Shown here one piece after another: positions 1-7,376 of a DNA stretch of 64,000 bases (position 1 is its first letter; every line of letters begins with the position of its first letter). The notes beneath the pieces are model-generated. The model worked only from the letters and a program-made list of their open reading frames with translations. It did not search any database and was not told where the DNA came from. Source of the DNA: CAWEWH01 sp963812775 (GTDB lineage: Bacteria; Pseudomonadota; Alphaproteobacteria; Rhizobiales; Beijerinckiaceae); the NCBI GenBank assembly GCA_963812775.1, contig CAWEWH010000007.1, positions 868,001 through 932,000 on the forward strand, read 5' to 3'. Both the position numbers and the translations under genes were made by a program.

Positions 1-475
1 TCTCGTCGATGAAGTCCTGCAGACCGACGGCTTCGATGAGTGGCAGGGCGCGCCGGTCGAGCGCCGCGAGCAGCCGGTCCGATCGCCAGAACTGGGTGGC
101 CAACCCATTCGGACGCTGCAGCGCGATGCGCACGTTGTCGCGCACCGAGAGATGCGGGAACACCGCCGAGATCTGGAACGAACGCACGAGGCCCCGTCGC
201 GCCACGTCGGCCGGCGCCAGCCTGGTTATGTCCTCGCCCCGGTACACGATGGTCCCGCGGGTCGGTGGCAGCATTTTGGTCAGGAGATTGAAGACCGTCG
301 TCTTGCCAGCGCCGTTGGGGCCGATGAGCGCGTGGATCGAGCCCTCCCGCACCTCGAGGTCGACGTTGTTGACGGCGATAAAGCCCTTGAACTCCTTGGT
401 CAGGCCGCGCGCGGAAAGTACGATCGGTGCTGCAGCGCCGCCACTTTGATCCGCCCGCGATGAACCCATCATCAT
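1..475 (-). CDS. Branched-chain amino-acid ABC transporter ATP-binding protein (LivG type), 3' truncated by window edge
   Basis: The minus strand reads an open frame from three tandem ATG codons (475/472/469) to the window edge, 158 residues without a stop. Residues 52-59 are a Walker A motif, GPNGAGKT, in the usual position for an ABC ATPase. A RSFQISAVFPHLSVRDNV-type segment follows, which is characteristic of the LivG branch of the high-affinity branched-chain amino-acid/amide importers. The signature motif and Walker B lie beyond the window. By family knowledge the protein powers uptake through LivHM-like permeases at the inner membrane. The partner genes are not visible here, so the substrate is unknown. 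Which of the three ATGs is used cannot be decided. Confidence 0.85.
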   Translation of the reverse strand, partial: MMMGSSRADQSGGAAAPIVLSARGLTKEFKGFIAVNNVDLEVREGSIHALIGPNGAGKTTVFNLLTKMLPPTRGTIVYRGEDITRLAPADVARRGLVRSFQISAVFPHLSVRDNVRIALQRPNGLATQFWRSDRLLAALDRRALPLIEAVGLQDFIDE

Positions 476-648
476 GCCAAGTTTGCGATTGCCGCCTCGC
501 GCGAGCAAAAAAGTAGCTTATTGGCGCTCGCCAAGGAAGCGCCTCCCCCATCAGCCATGCCATATACTCCTGCCCGACCTATCGACAGCGGCGCTAGAAA
601 GGACCTGCATGGTTCTTCCCCGACCGCTCAGCAGACCACAACCGCGTC

Positions 649-942
649 CTAGCCGGCACAGCGGATATACGCAAAGCTGGTGCATTGCGCGCCACGGCAC
701 CCCTCGCCGTTGATGAGCCGGGTGCGCCATGCGCCGACGGCCTGGGCAAAGTTGAGCGCGCCCGCATAGCCGCGCGTCTGACAATAGGCGTCCGCGGCGG
801 GTTTTCCGCACTGGGCAGAGAAATTCAGGCACCAGTCGAGGCGCACGCCGCCGATGCGCGGGTTGGCAAACGTTCTGACCGCCGCATCGGCCGACGAGAC
901 GACGAGCAGCATGACACCTGCTGCCAGAAAAAGGCGTTGCAT
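649..942 (-). CDS. Small secreted cysteine-containing protein of unknown function
   Basis: This is a 97-residue protein with a clear Sec signal peptide: a basic start followed by a hydrophobic stretch ending near VVSSADA. The mature part has five cysteines (in WCLNF, QCGKP, YCQTR, GCRGAQC and IRCAG), suggesting disulfide bonds in the periplasm or outside. The ATG at 942 is preferred over an in-frame upstream start because a strong GGGAGGGG ribosome site sits just before it. The gene diverges from the CoA-transferase, and the 143 bases between them must hold both promoters. I recognise it only as a small secreted rhizobial type and assign no function. Confidence 0.6.
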   Translation of the reverse strand: MQRLFLAAGVMLLVVSSADAAVRTFANPRIGGVRLDWCLNFSAQCGKPAADAYCQTRGYAGALNFAQAVGAWRTRLINGEGCRGAQCTSFAYIRCAG

Positions 943-1085
943 GGTCCCCTCCCCCTGATCGCGCACAACGTCCGAAGGTATGGTGAGGCGGCGAAAGCTG
1001 CAACAGACCTTGGGCTATTCGTCGGCGCTTGAGATTGCCGGCGAGCCGCCTTAGGCAGGGACGCGAGGCTCAGGGAGGATACCGC

Positions 1086-2288
1086 ATGGACGCGATTGCG
1101 CGCCGGCCGCTCGAGGGGATCACTGTCCTTGATTTCGGCCAGATCTATGCGGGACCTTACTGCACGTTCCTCATGGCCATGGCCGGCGCCAAGGTCATCA
1201 AGATCGAGCCGCTGAACGGCGAGAACATGCGCCGGCGCGGTGCGGTCGGTGGGGCGCTTGTGCCGTTCGCGATGATCAACTCCAACAAGGAGTTTGTGAC
1301 CCTCAACCTGAAGAGCGAGCGCGGACGAGCCCTCATCGTCGACATGGTGAAGCGCGCCGACGTGGTGCTCGAGAATTTCGCGCCCGGCGTCATGGATCGC
1401 CTTGGCGTCGGGCCGAAGCAATTGCAGGCGATCAACCCGCGCCTCGTCTATGCGGCCGGCTCCGGCTACGGCTGGTCGGGCGCCTACCGCGACTATCCGG
1501 CCATGGATCTCACAGTGCAGGCTATGTCGGCGATCATGTCGACCACCGGCTTTCCGGATAAGCCACCCGTCAAGGCGGGTCCCGCCTTTTGCGACTTCCT
1601 CGCTGGCATCCACCTCTATGCCGGCATCACGACCGCGCTTTTCGAGCGTGAACGAACCGGACAAGGCCGCTTCGTCGAAGTATCAATGCTCGAGGTCTCC
1701 TACATCCCGCATGCCTCGACGCTCGGGCTTTATTTCGGCGCGGGCGAGAAAAGCCCGCCGCGCACCGGCAATCGTCACAGCGGCATGGCAGAGGCCCCCT
1801 ACAACGTCTATCCGGCGGCCGACGGGTGGCTCGCCATCATCTGTGTCAGCGAAACCCACTGGCGCTCGCTGCTCACGGCGATCGGCCGCCCCGCGCTTCA
1901 CGAAGATCCTCGATTCAGCTCGTTGAAGGCCCGCGTCGCGCATATCGAGGAGGTGGACGAGATGATCTCGTCGGTGACGCGCTCCATGTCGCGCGACGAG
2001 CTCTTTGCCCTTCTGATGAAACACCGGGTGCCGTGTGCGCCGGTGCGCGATATCGACGAGATGGTCAACGATCCGCACCTGCACGCACGCGGCATGCTGA
2101 AGCACGTTACGCACCCCGAGCTCGGCGAGCTCGTGCTCCCCACCTCCCCCATCCGCTACGACGGCAAGGCGCCGGACGAGCTCATCCCCAGCAAGACGCT
2201 CGGCGCCGACAACGAGGCCGTGTATCGCGACTGGCTGGGCCTCGATGCGGCGGAGCTGGCGCGCCTCAAGGCCGAGGGGGTCGTCTAG
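1086..2288 (+). CDS. CaiB/BaiF family CoA-transferase
   Basis: The 400-residue product matches family III CoA-transferases over its whole length, with the opening LDFGQIYAGPYCT and the ENFAPGVMDRLG motif. Asp170, in AFCDFLAGIHLY, falls at the position of the catalytic Asp169 of formyl-CoA transferase, the residue that forms the acyl-aspartyl anhydride. Such enzymes move CoA between carboxylic acids in the cytosol; the acids used here cannot be told. The start at 1086 is chosen over an in-frame upstream codon because GGGAGG lies seven bases before it and the family motif begins about 13 residues in. The VOC gene converges on it from the right with one base between the two stop codons. Confidence 0.9.
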   Translation: MDAIARRPLEGITVLDFGQIYAGPYCTFLMAMAGAKVIKIEPLNGENMRRRGAVGGALVPFAMINSNKEFVTLNLKSERGRALIVDMVKRADVVLENFAPGVMDRLGVGPKQLQAINPRLVYAAGSGYGWSGAYRDYPAMDLTVQAMSAIMSTTGFPDKPPVKAGPAFCDFLAGIHLYAGITTALFERERTGQGRFVEVSMLEVSYIPHASTLGLYFGAGEKSPPRTGNRHSGMAEAPYNVYPAADGWLAIICVSETHWRSLLTAIGRPALHEDPRFSSLKARVAHIEEVDEMISSVTRSMSRDELFALLMKHRVPCAPVRDIDEMVNDPHLHARGMLKHVTHPELGELVLPTSPIRYDGKAPDELIPSKTLGADNEAVYRDWLGLDAAELARLKAEGVV

Positions 2289-2289
2289 G

Positions 2290-2775
2290 TTATGCGGCTT
2301 CCGCGCCCCTGTACGCGTGTCTCAGGCCTTCGATGTCGATCTTGACCATGCCGAGCATGGCCTGCATGACGCGTTGCGCCTTGGCCTGATCCTTGTCGCC
2401 CAGCATCTCGGCGAGCACGCTCGGCACGATCTGCCACGAGACGCCGTAGCGATCCTTGAGCCAGCCGCATTGCTCGGTCCTGCCGCCGCGCGACAGCGCC
2501 TCCCAGAGCCTGTCCACTTCAGCCTGGTCGGTGCAATCGATATGGAACGAGACGGCATGCGTGTATTCGAAGCGCGTGCCGCCATTGAGCGCCATGAAGC
2601 GTTGGCCGGCGAGCGTGAACGCGACCACGAGAACCGTGCCGGCCTCGCCGGCCGGACCGTCGGTCACGTTCTTCTGGACATGGTCGACCCGTGAATTGGG
2701 AAGCAGCGACGTGTAGAACCGTGCGGCTTCCTCGGCTTCCCCGTCAAACCAAAGACATGGAGCGATTTTTGACAT
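2290..2775 (-). CDS. VOC superfamily protein, PhnB-like glyoxalase/dioxygenase fold
   Basis: This 161-residue protein starts with MSKIAPCLWFDGEAEEAARFY, the typical opening of the PhnB-like branch of the vicinal-oxygen-chelate superfamily, once annotated as 3-demethylubiquinone-9 3-methyltransferase. Repeated beta-alpha-beta-beta-beta modules are suggested by FIALNGG-like and SFHIDC segments. The actual reaction of this branch is mostly unknown. A perfect 6-4-6 inverted repeat lies 15 bases upstream of the start and could be a repressor site. In related bacteria such genes often lie with ArsR-type regulators, but none is seen here. The stop faces the CoA-transferase stop, so the two transcripts collide. 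Confidence 0.85.
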   Translation of the reverse strand: MSKIAPCLWFDGEAEEAARFYTSLLPNSRVDHVQKNVTDGPAGEAGTVLVVAFTLAGQRFMALNGGTRFEYTHAVSFHIDCTDQAEVDRLWEALSRGGRTEQCGWLKDRYGVSWQIVPSVLAEMLGDKDQAKAQRVMQAMLGMVKIDIEGLRHAYRGAEAA

Positions 2776-2790
2776 GCAGCATCTCCGTAG

Positions 2791-2806
2791 TTAACTAGTA
2801 AGTTAA
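2791..2806. promoter_or_regulatory. Perfect inverted repeat upstream of the VOC gene, candidate operator
   Basis: The 16 bases TTAACTAGTAAGTTAA form a perfect 6-base inverted repeat with a 4-base centre, 15 bases upstream of the VOC start codon. The position overlaps where RNA polymerase or the ribosome-site region would lie, so a repressor bound here would block expression. AT-rich palindromes of this kind are common for ArsR-type regulators; that assignment is inference. Confidence 0.45.
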
Positions 2807-2868
2807 ATAAAGGCCGATCCAAGACAAGTCAATGGGTCACCGTCGGCGGAAGGCAGTTCCCGGAAACG

Positions 2869-2923
2869 AAAAAAGCCCCGCCCCGCTGCCTGGACGCCAA
2901 GCGCCGCAGACAGCAGAGCGGGG
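2869..2923 (-). terminator. Rho-independent terminator closing the phage lysis module
   Basis: Read on the minus strand, CCCCGCT (2923-2917) pairs with AGCGGGG (2887-2881), with further inner pairing. GGGGC and six T residues (complement of the A run 2869-2874) follow. It lies 90 bases after the last small phage gene and is the natural end of the leftward phage transcript. Confidence 0.75.
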
Positions 2924-3012
2924 AGATGGGCCGCACGGGTGCGGCCCCCGCCGGCGGGAGGCGGCCGGCGGTTGTTCGACAGACGAAATGGGCGGCGCGA
3001 CGCGTCGTCGAC

Positions 3013-3225
3013 CTAGGGCCCCTTGCCCTCTTCCGGCCGGGCGAGCGCGAGAACCGCGGCTTTGCGTTTCTTGGCCGGTGGGTCGATCTGCTCCTGCATG
3101 AGGGCGATCAGGCCACGCAGTTCCCGGCGCAGCTTGCGGTCCTTGGTGTCGTTGAACACCTCGATGAGGCGCGCGATGGTATTGGCGCGCTCGGCGATGG
3201 TATCGCCGTGGTCCTGACTAGGCAT
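3013..3225 (-). CDS. Small phage-module protein of unknown function
   Basis: This 70-residue basic, helical protein is the last gene of the leftward lysis cluster. The start at 3225 is favoured because GGGAGG lies five bases before the ATG; an in-frame GTG at 3267 overlaps the preceding gene. The C-terminus is rich in Lys/Arg (PPAKKRKAA). No family is recognised. Its position after the XhlA-like gene and before the terminator suggests an accessory lysis or late function, by inference only. Confidence 0.55.
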   Translation of the reverse strand: MPSQDHGDTIAERANTIARLIEVFNDTKDRKLRRELRGLIALMQEQIDPPAKKRKAAVLALARPEEGKGP

Positions 3226-3263
3226 GGGCCCTCCCAACGGGTCCGATGGGTGAATGCCGTGCG

Positions 3264-3509
3264 TCACTTGCCGGGTGGTGGCCAGAACGGCATGAGCTTG
3301 GCACCGACTGCGCCGATGACGGGGCCAGCCGCGAGCAGCGCGCCGATGATCCAGCGTGCGCCCTTGGCCTGCTGCAGGAGATCGCGCACCTCGCCGACCG
3401 TCGCGGTCAGCTTGGCGACTTCCTCCTTGAGCTCGACGATATCGTCATGCCGGCGCTCGTCTCGCGCCTCGAGGCGCGCCAAGCGTTCCGCCATGTCATG
3501 CTGGCTCAT
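3264..3509 (-). CDS. XhlA-like phage lysis accessory protein (coiled coil plus C-terminal membrane helix)
   Basis: This 81-residue protein has a charged N-terminal coiled coil (LEARDERRHDDIVELKEEV) followed by one hydrophobic helix (WIIGALLAAGPVIGAVGAKL) near the C-terminus. That is the layout of hemolysin XhlA-type proteins, which act with holins at the cytoplasmic membrane. It sits between a probable holin and a small basic protein in the phage lysis cluster. The sequence similarity is architectural rather than motif-based, so the family name is tentative. Confidence 0.6.
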   Translation of the reverse strand: MSQHDMAERLARLEARDERRHDDIVELKEEVAKLTATVGEVRDLLQQAKGARWIIGALLAAGPVIGAVGAKLMPFWPPPGK

Positions 3510-3538
3510 GTGTCACGCTCGCATGTCGGGACGTGGCG

Positions 3539-3967
3539 TCACTTGGTCAGCCGCTGGATGACGGCGCCGGCGATCCCCGAACTGCCCTGCAGCAGGAAGA
3601 TCGTCGAGACGATCTCGCGCGTCATCGCCTTTTGCTCGGCCGGAACGGCCAGCACCGCGAACTGGTCGGGCCCGACGCCAAGCGTCGACAGCAGATAAAT
3701 CGCGGCGTGATGAAGACCTGGCGGAATGACGAAGAGGCTCCACGCCAGCCACCAGACTGGATGCGACATGGCGGCGATCGAGAGATCGCGCCGATCCTTG
3801 CCGCGCTGGATGCCGGCCGCGATATCGGCCTTGGCGAGATCGACGGCCTGATGGTCGCGGGTGTTCTGCGCGTCGAGCTTCGCCTTGTAGCCGTCGAGCA
3901 GCCCCTTGACGATCGGACCGCCGATAAGATCGGCGGCAATCTTGCCGAGGAATGCGGGAAGCGGCAT
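3539..3967 (-). CDS. Probable phage holin family membrane protein
   Basis: This 142-residue protein begins with an amphipathic segment (MPLPAFLGKIAADLIGGPIV), followed by a charged helix and a strong hydrophobic stretch around HPVWWLAWSLFVIPPGL, and a second weaker one near SIFLLQGSSG. This matches the multi-segment holins seen next to endolysins in rhizobial prophages. It would form holes in the inner membrane for endolysin release. It lies in a tight leftward cluster with the endolysin and two other small membrane proteins. The exact holin family is not certain. Confidence 0.65.
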   Translation of the reverse strand: MPLPAFLGKIAADLIGGPIVKGLLDGYKAKLDAQNTRDHQAVDLAKADIAAGIQRGKDRRDLSIAAMSHPVWWLAWSLFVIPPGLHHAAIYLLSTLGVGPDQFAVLAVPAEQKAMTREIVSTIFLLQGSSGIAGAVIQRLTK

Positions 3968-3971
3968 CGGC

Positions 3972-4211
3972 TCAGCCCTCTTTCTTCAGGCTGCGGCGGC
4001 GGGCGAGCTCGGTCACCAGCCCGACACCGAGCGTGTAGAGCCCGACCCACTTCGGCGGCACGACGGGCAACACCTGCGCGTTGACGGCCTGCAGCACGTC
4101 GACCGTCTGGGCGATCAGCTCGAGCGCCATGCCGGCGATCTGCAAGAGCCGCGCCCACGCGATGGTGAGCGAGTGGCGGAACCACACTTTGAACTTTTCG
4201 AGGACCCGCAT
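3972..4211 (-). CDS. Small phage membrane protein beside the endolysin
   Basis: The 79-residue product has a hydrophobic central helix (IAGMALELIAQTVDVLQAV) and a second one (WVGLYTLGVGLVTELA) before a basic tail, RRRSLKKEG. It starts three bases after the endolysin stop and ends four bases before the next gene, as expected for a cotranscribed lysis cassette. It may be a second holin or antiholin; nothing in the sequence decides this. Confidence 0.6.
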   Translation of the reverse strand: MRVLEKFKVWFRHSLTIAWARLLQIAGMALELIAQTVDVLQAVNAQVLPVVPPKWVGLYTLGVGLVTELARRRSLKKEG

Positions 4212-4214
4212 GGC

Positions 4215-4808
4215 CTATTTGCCTTTCCTGAAAAATGCGGCGAGGAACGTGAGAAGCGTGACGAGGGCATGAAAAAGCCCGCGCGCGGCGGGCTGTTCAC
4301 GGGTCGGCTTATGGCCGGGATCATCGGGCGGCCGCGGTCGAGGCGCGGTGCTATCCTTACTGAAGGCCGCGAGCGCCAACTCGGCCCACCTGAGGCGGCT
4401 CTCGTAGTGCTTGACCCCGGCGCGCTCGAAGGCGAGCTCGAAGGCCTTCACCTTGTCGAGGAGAGATCTGGGCTGCTTCACGGCGGCAATCGCCGCCCTC
4501 TCCGATCCCGTGAGCTCGACGAAGAGCCAGGCATAGTTCGCCTCGAGGCTCGCCGGGTCGAGATGGTTGCGCATGCAATAGGCTTCCATGGCGAGCCGGC
4601 GCGGGCCCGTCCATTGGAACAACCCCCAGCCGCCACGCGAGCCAGGCACCGTGGGGTTCAGCTCCTGCATGAGCCGGAAGCCGCCGGACTCGTGGCCGGC
4701 ATTGCCCATGATGGCCGCGGCGCTGCGAGCATCTAGATCGAAGTCGGCCATCAGCTTGCGCATGAGCTCGGGCGCGTGCGTGCGGAACAGTGCGAGCTTG
4801 TCGGTCAT
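4215..4808 (-). CDS. Phage tail-lysozyme-type endolysin with a C-terminal membrane helix
   Basis: The 197-residue protein carries the phage lysozyme signature GNAGHESGGF (residues 35-44, with Glu40 the likely catalytic acid) and the WGLFQW segment typical of the Phage_lysozyme2 family, which cleaves peptidoglycan glycan strands. After a Pro-rich linker near residue 160 the chain ends in a hydrophobic helix followed by FFRKGK. A C-terminal membrane anchor is unusual for a soluble endolysin and may hold the enzyme at the inner membrane until the holin acts. It is the first gene of the lysis cluster, downstream of a minus-strand terminator at 4831-4892. Confidence 0.8.
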   Translation of the reverse strand: MTDKLALFRTHAPELMRKLMADFDLDARSAAAIMGNAGHESGGFRLMQELNPTVPGSRGGWGLFQWTGPRRLAMEAYCMRNHLDPASLEANYAWLFVELTGSERAAIAAVKQPRSLLDKVKAFELAFERAGVKHYESRLRWAELALAAFSKDSTAPRPRPPDDPGHKPTREQPAARGLFHALVTLLTFLAAFFRKGK

Positions 4809-4830
4809 CAGGGTCCTCGATCTTGGAAAG

Positions 4831-4892
4831 AAAAAAGCCGCCTAAGGGCAGCTGGAGTGGCACGCGAGAACCATCACCGGGTTCTCGGCGGC
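4831..4892 (-). terminator. Minus-strand rho-independent terminator upstream of the endolysin
   Basis: On the minus strand GCCGCC (4892-4887) pairs with GGCGGC (4842-4837) around a nested hairpin with a GAGAACC stem. Six T residues follow (complement of 4831-4836). It would end leftward transcription of the tail-fibre genes. The only gene between it and those genes is the oppositely oriented methyltransferase, which suggests that gene was inserted later. Confidence 0.65.
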
Positions 4893-4940
4893 TCAGGTCG
4901 ATCCCGCCGGGGGCAACGGAAATCCGACCTAACCCTCCCG

Positions 4941-6248
4941 ATGTTGTTGCCACCTTCACGGCTGGCCGAGCAGGAGTTAGAAGCGTCGCTTGAGCAATTC
5001 TCGTCGAGGGCACCGATGATAGTAGCCGTCGCCCGCGCACACTTTCGGAGCGCAGCGAATGACCCCCGAAACCAAGCGCTGCCTGACGCTGGGTGGCGGT
5101 GGCATGCCTATTGTGTGAAGGCTCGCGAGCGCATCGCTGAACTCACCCATCCTTTAGAAATCATCCACTCCGTGCAGCGACCTGGCGCTGGCTTTGAAGC
5201 GAGAATGACGGGCGAGGCCCTTGCGGAGCATACGGCGCTTCTGGAGCGAGTGTGCGTGCAACTGTTCCCTGATTTTGTCGATCGGCTGGCGAGTTTCGCC
5301 GAGACGGAGCTGTCGGCGCCGGAGACTGTGACGGAGATCAACGGCCGCCTCGTAAGCACACCGCTCTACAATCACGTCATGCACACGCTGCGCTGCCTTT
5401 CCTTCGATCGACCGAAGCGTGTGCTTGAGATCGGCGGCGGCTATGGCGCTCCGGGGCGCGTTTGGATGACGAACGATGCGCATCGCCCTGACTTCTACGT
5501 CGATGTCGACTTCCCGGAGTCCCTGTTTTTCGCGGAAGTCTATCTACGTGCGACGATGCCACATTTGCCGATCGGCTATTTCGGCGAGGAGGCGTCAGAT
5601 TTGAAGACGGGGATCTTGTTGTGTCCAATCGCGCGCCTGGGCGACCTGCTCGCCCAGCACGACTTCGATCTGATCGTCAACACCGGCTCGATGCAGGAAA
5701 TGTCCGAAGCGTATGTCGAGTTCTACATGCAGGCCATCGCGCGGGCGCGGTGCGACGCCTTCTATTCAGCCAACTACTTCGCCCAGCCGATCGGCGAACT
5801 CCTGGAGAGCATGAATTTCGCAGCGCCAGTGCTACGGCCGGATTGGTCCGCCGTGGCTTCCTATTTTCACGACAGCGGGTCCCGCAGTGTCGCGGAAGTA
5901 TTCTACCGCCGCATTGGCCGGCGGCGCGGTGCTGTCCGTGAGATATGGCGCCTGATTACCGCTGGCCAACCGCGTAACGGTCAAGAATTCATGGCGCTCT
6001 TCGACGCTGCCCGTCGCCTTGGCTCGCCTGGGCCACTTTCCCCTTACCGATGGATACTGTCCCACGTCACAAGAGCGACGATGAACCGGATGCCGAGCGT
6101 CCCAAAGGAGGCGCTGTTCCTCGCCCGACCCGCGAGGGACAACCGGCTTCTGAATCGCCTTGAGACGCTGGCGGCCAGCGGCCGCGATCAGATGGGCATT
6201 GTGGAGCCTGATGTGGCGAGCATCCGGCAGCGCTTGATGCAGGCCTAG
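4941..6248 (+). CDS. Putative sugar O-methyltransferase, a probable phage cargo gene
   Basis: The C-terminal two thirds match the SAM-dependent family annotated as putative sugar O-methyltransferase: VLEIGGGYGAPG is the SAM-binding loop and DLIVNTGSMQEMSEAYV the family motif. The product would have about 435 residues from ATG 4941. No good ribosome site is seen there; a second ATG at 5016, after GAGGG, is also possible. It is the only plus-strand gene inside the tail/lysis segment and meets the glycine-rich tail gene tail to tail, sharing the bases CTAG. Its strand and setting fit a moron that could alter host surface sugar and so phage reception; that role is inference. Confidence 0.75.
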   Translation: MLLPPSRLAEQELEASLEQFSSRAPMIVAVARAHFRSAANDPRNQALPDAGWRWHAYCVKARERIAELTHPLEIIHSVQRPGAGFEARMTGEALAEHTALLERVCVQLFPDFVDRLASFAETELSAPETVTEINGRLVSTPLYNHVMHTLRCLSFDRPKRVLEIGGGYGAPGRVWMTNDAHRPDFYVDVDFPESLFFAEVYLRATMPHLPIGYFGEEASDLKTGILLCPIARLGDLLAQHDFDLIVNTGSMQEMSEAYVEFYMQAIARARCDAFYSANYFAQPIGELLESMNFAAPVLRPDWSAVASYFHDSGSRSVAEVFYRRIGRRRGAVREIWRLITAGQPRNGQEFMALFDAARRLGSPGPLSPYRWILSHVTRATMNRMPSVPKEALFLARPARDNRLLNRLETLAASGRDQMGIVEPDVASIRQRLMQA

Positions 6249-7366
6249 TAGAGCTCGTCGACGACGCAGTAACCCGGCCCGCCCGCGCCACCGGCCGCTG
6301 GCGAACCGCCCGTCCCTAGCGCGCCTGCCGACCCTGCAGCTCCGATAGTATATTTGTACGACACCGCCGGCGAATTGATCTTGTGCCGCGTGTACGCGCC
6401 CGAGCCGCCGCCCGCGCCCGCGGCGATTGCCGCGGTCGCCGCTCCACCTCCGCCGCCCCCACCACCACCAGGTGCCGCGCCGACGGTTCCCGCCGTCGTC
6501 GCGCCACCGCCGGCGCCACCACCCTGGCCACCGCCCTGACCGCTGGAGCCCGCGTTGCCTGCTGGAGCGGGTGGCGACGCGGTTCCTGCAAACCCCACGA
6601 ATTGGAGATCGCCAGTGCCCGAGACTCCTCCTGCAGCGCCGCCCGCGCCGCCGTTTGCGAGGTTCCCGCCCTGCCCACCCCCGGTGCCGCCGCCGCCCCC
6701 GTTGGACGAGAGGATCGGACCAGTGCAGGCCGTCGCGTTCGTGCCGAAGCAAGTCGTGCCTCCACTACCACCTGACGTGCCGGCGGCCGACGTGCCTGCA
6801 CCCCCGCCCCCACCGCCCCCGGCACCCCAGCATTGAATATCGAGCTGGCGAGCGTTCGCTGGCGTCGTGTAGGTCGCGTTCGTGCCGCTGGTTAGACGCT
6901 GCTGCGTCGGGGCCGCAGTCGCCGCCCAGGTGGTGAACTGCCGCCAGCGGCTCGACGTGCCATCATAGCGTAGTGCCATCGACTGGGCGGCCGCGATGAC
7001 GATGTCCGATCCGCCCGTGAAGCGATTGGCGGCCGCGCTCGACGCGCTCTCGTTCTTCAGCGTGAGCGAATTGGTCGCCCCGATATTAACGATGATGATG
7101 ATGCGCCCGGCGGCTCCGCCAGCGAGCCCGGTGATGTTGCGGTTGGACCCGCCCCCGTCAATGCGCAGCGCGTTGGCCGTAGCAAGGTTCGTTGGGTTAT
7201 AGTCGTTCTGGTCGCCGGCAAGCGCCGCTGGTGTCAAGGTGCCATCGAGGAAGAAGGCAGTCGAGAACCTGGTGCCGGCCGTGGCGTTGAAGGTCTGCTG
7301 AGCCTGCGCGGGAGCGAGCGCCAGCAGCGCCGCGAGCGCGAGGCTCGCGAGACGACGGAAGATCAT
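6245..7366 (-). CDS. Glycine-rich phage tail fibre/adhesin-like protein with signal peptide
   Basis: The 373-residue protein starts with a Sec-type signal (MIFRRLASLALAALLALAPA followed by QAQ). A beta-rich region to about residue 165 comes next, then a long Gly-rich domain with runs such as GGGGGTGGGQGG and GAGGG, from about residue 180 to the end. The Gly-rich part resembles receptor-binding domains of phage tail tips (T2 gp38-like polyglycine domains). A signal peptide on a virion fibre is odd and is shared with the collar protein upstream. It is the last gene of the tail-fibre cluster and ends against the convergent methyltransferase. Confidence 0.7.
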   Translation of the reverse strand: MIFRRLASLALAALLALAPAQAQQTFNATAGTRFSTAFFLDGTLTPAALAGDQNDYNPTNLATANALRIDGGGSNRNITGLAGGAAGRIIIIVNIGATNSLTLKNESASSAAANRFTGGSDIVIAAAQSMALRYDGTSSRWRQFTTWAATAAPTQQRLTSGTNATYTTPANARQLDIQCWGAGGGGGGGAGTSAAGTSGGSGGTTCFGTNATACTGPILSSNGGGGGTGGGQGGNLANGGAGGAAGGVSGTGDLQFVGFAGTASPPAPAGNAGSSGQGGGQGGGAGGGATTAGTVGAAPGGGGGGGGGAATAAIAAGAGGGSGAYTRHKINSPAVSYKYTIGAAGSAGALGTGGSPAAGGAGGPGYCVVDELY

Positions 7367-7376
7367 GTGGTGCTCC

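Noticed and set aside
6380..6840. Repetitive GC-rich bases that might suggest a repeat array
   Set aside because: They encode the Gly-rich domain of the tail protein; there are no regular spacers, so it is not CRISPR.
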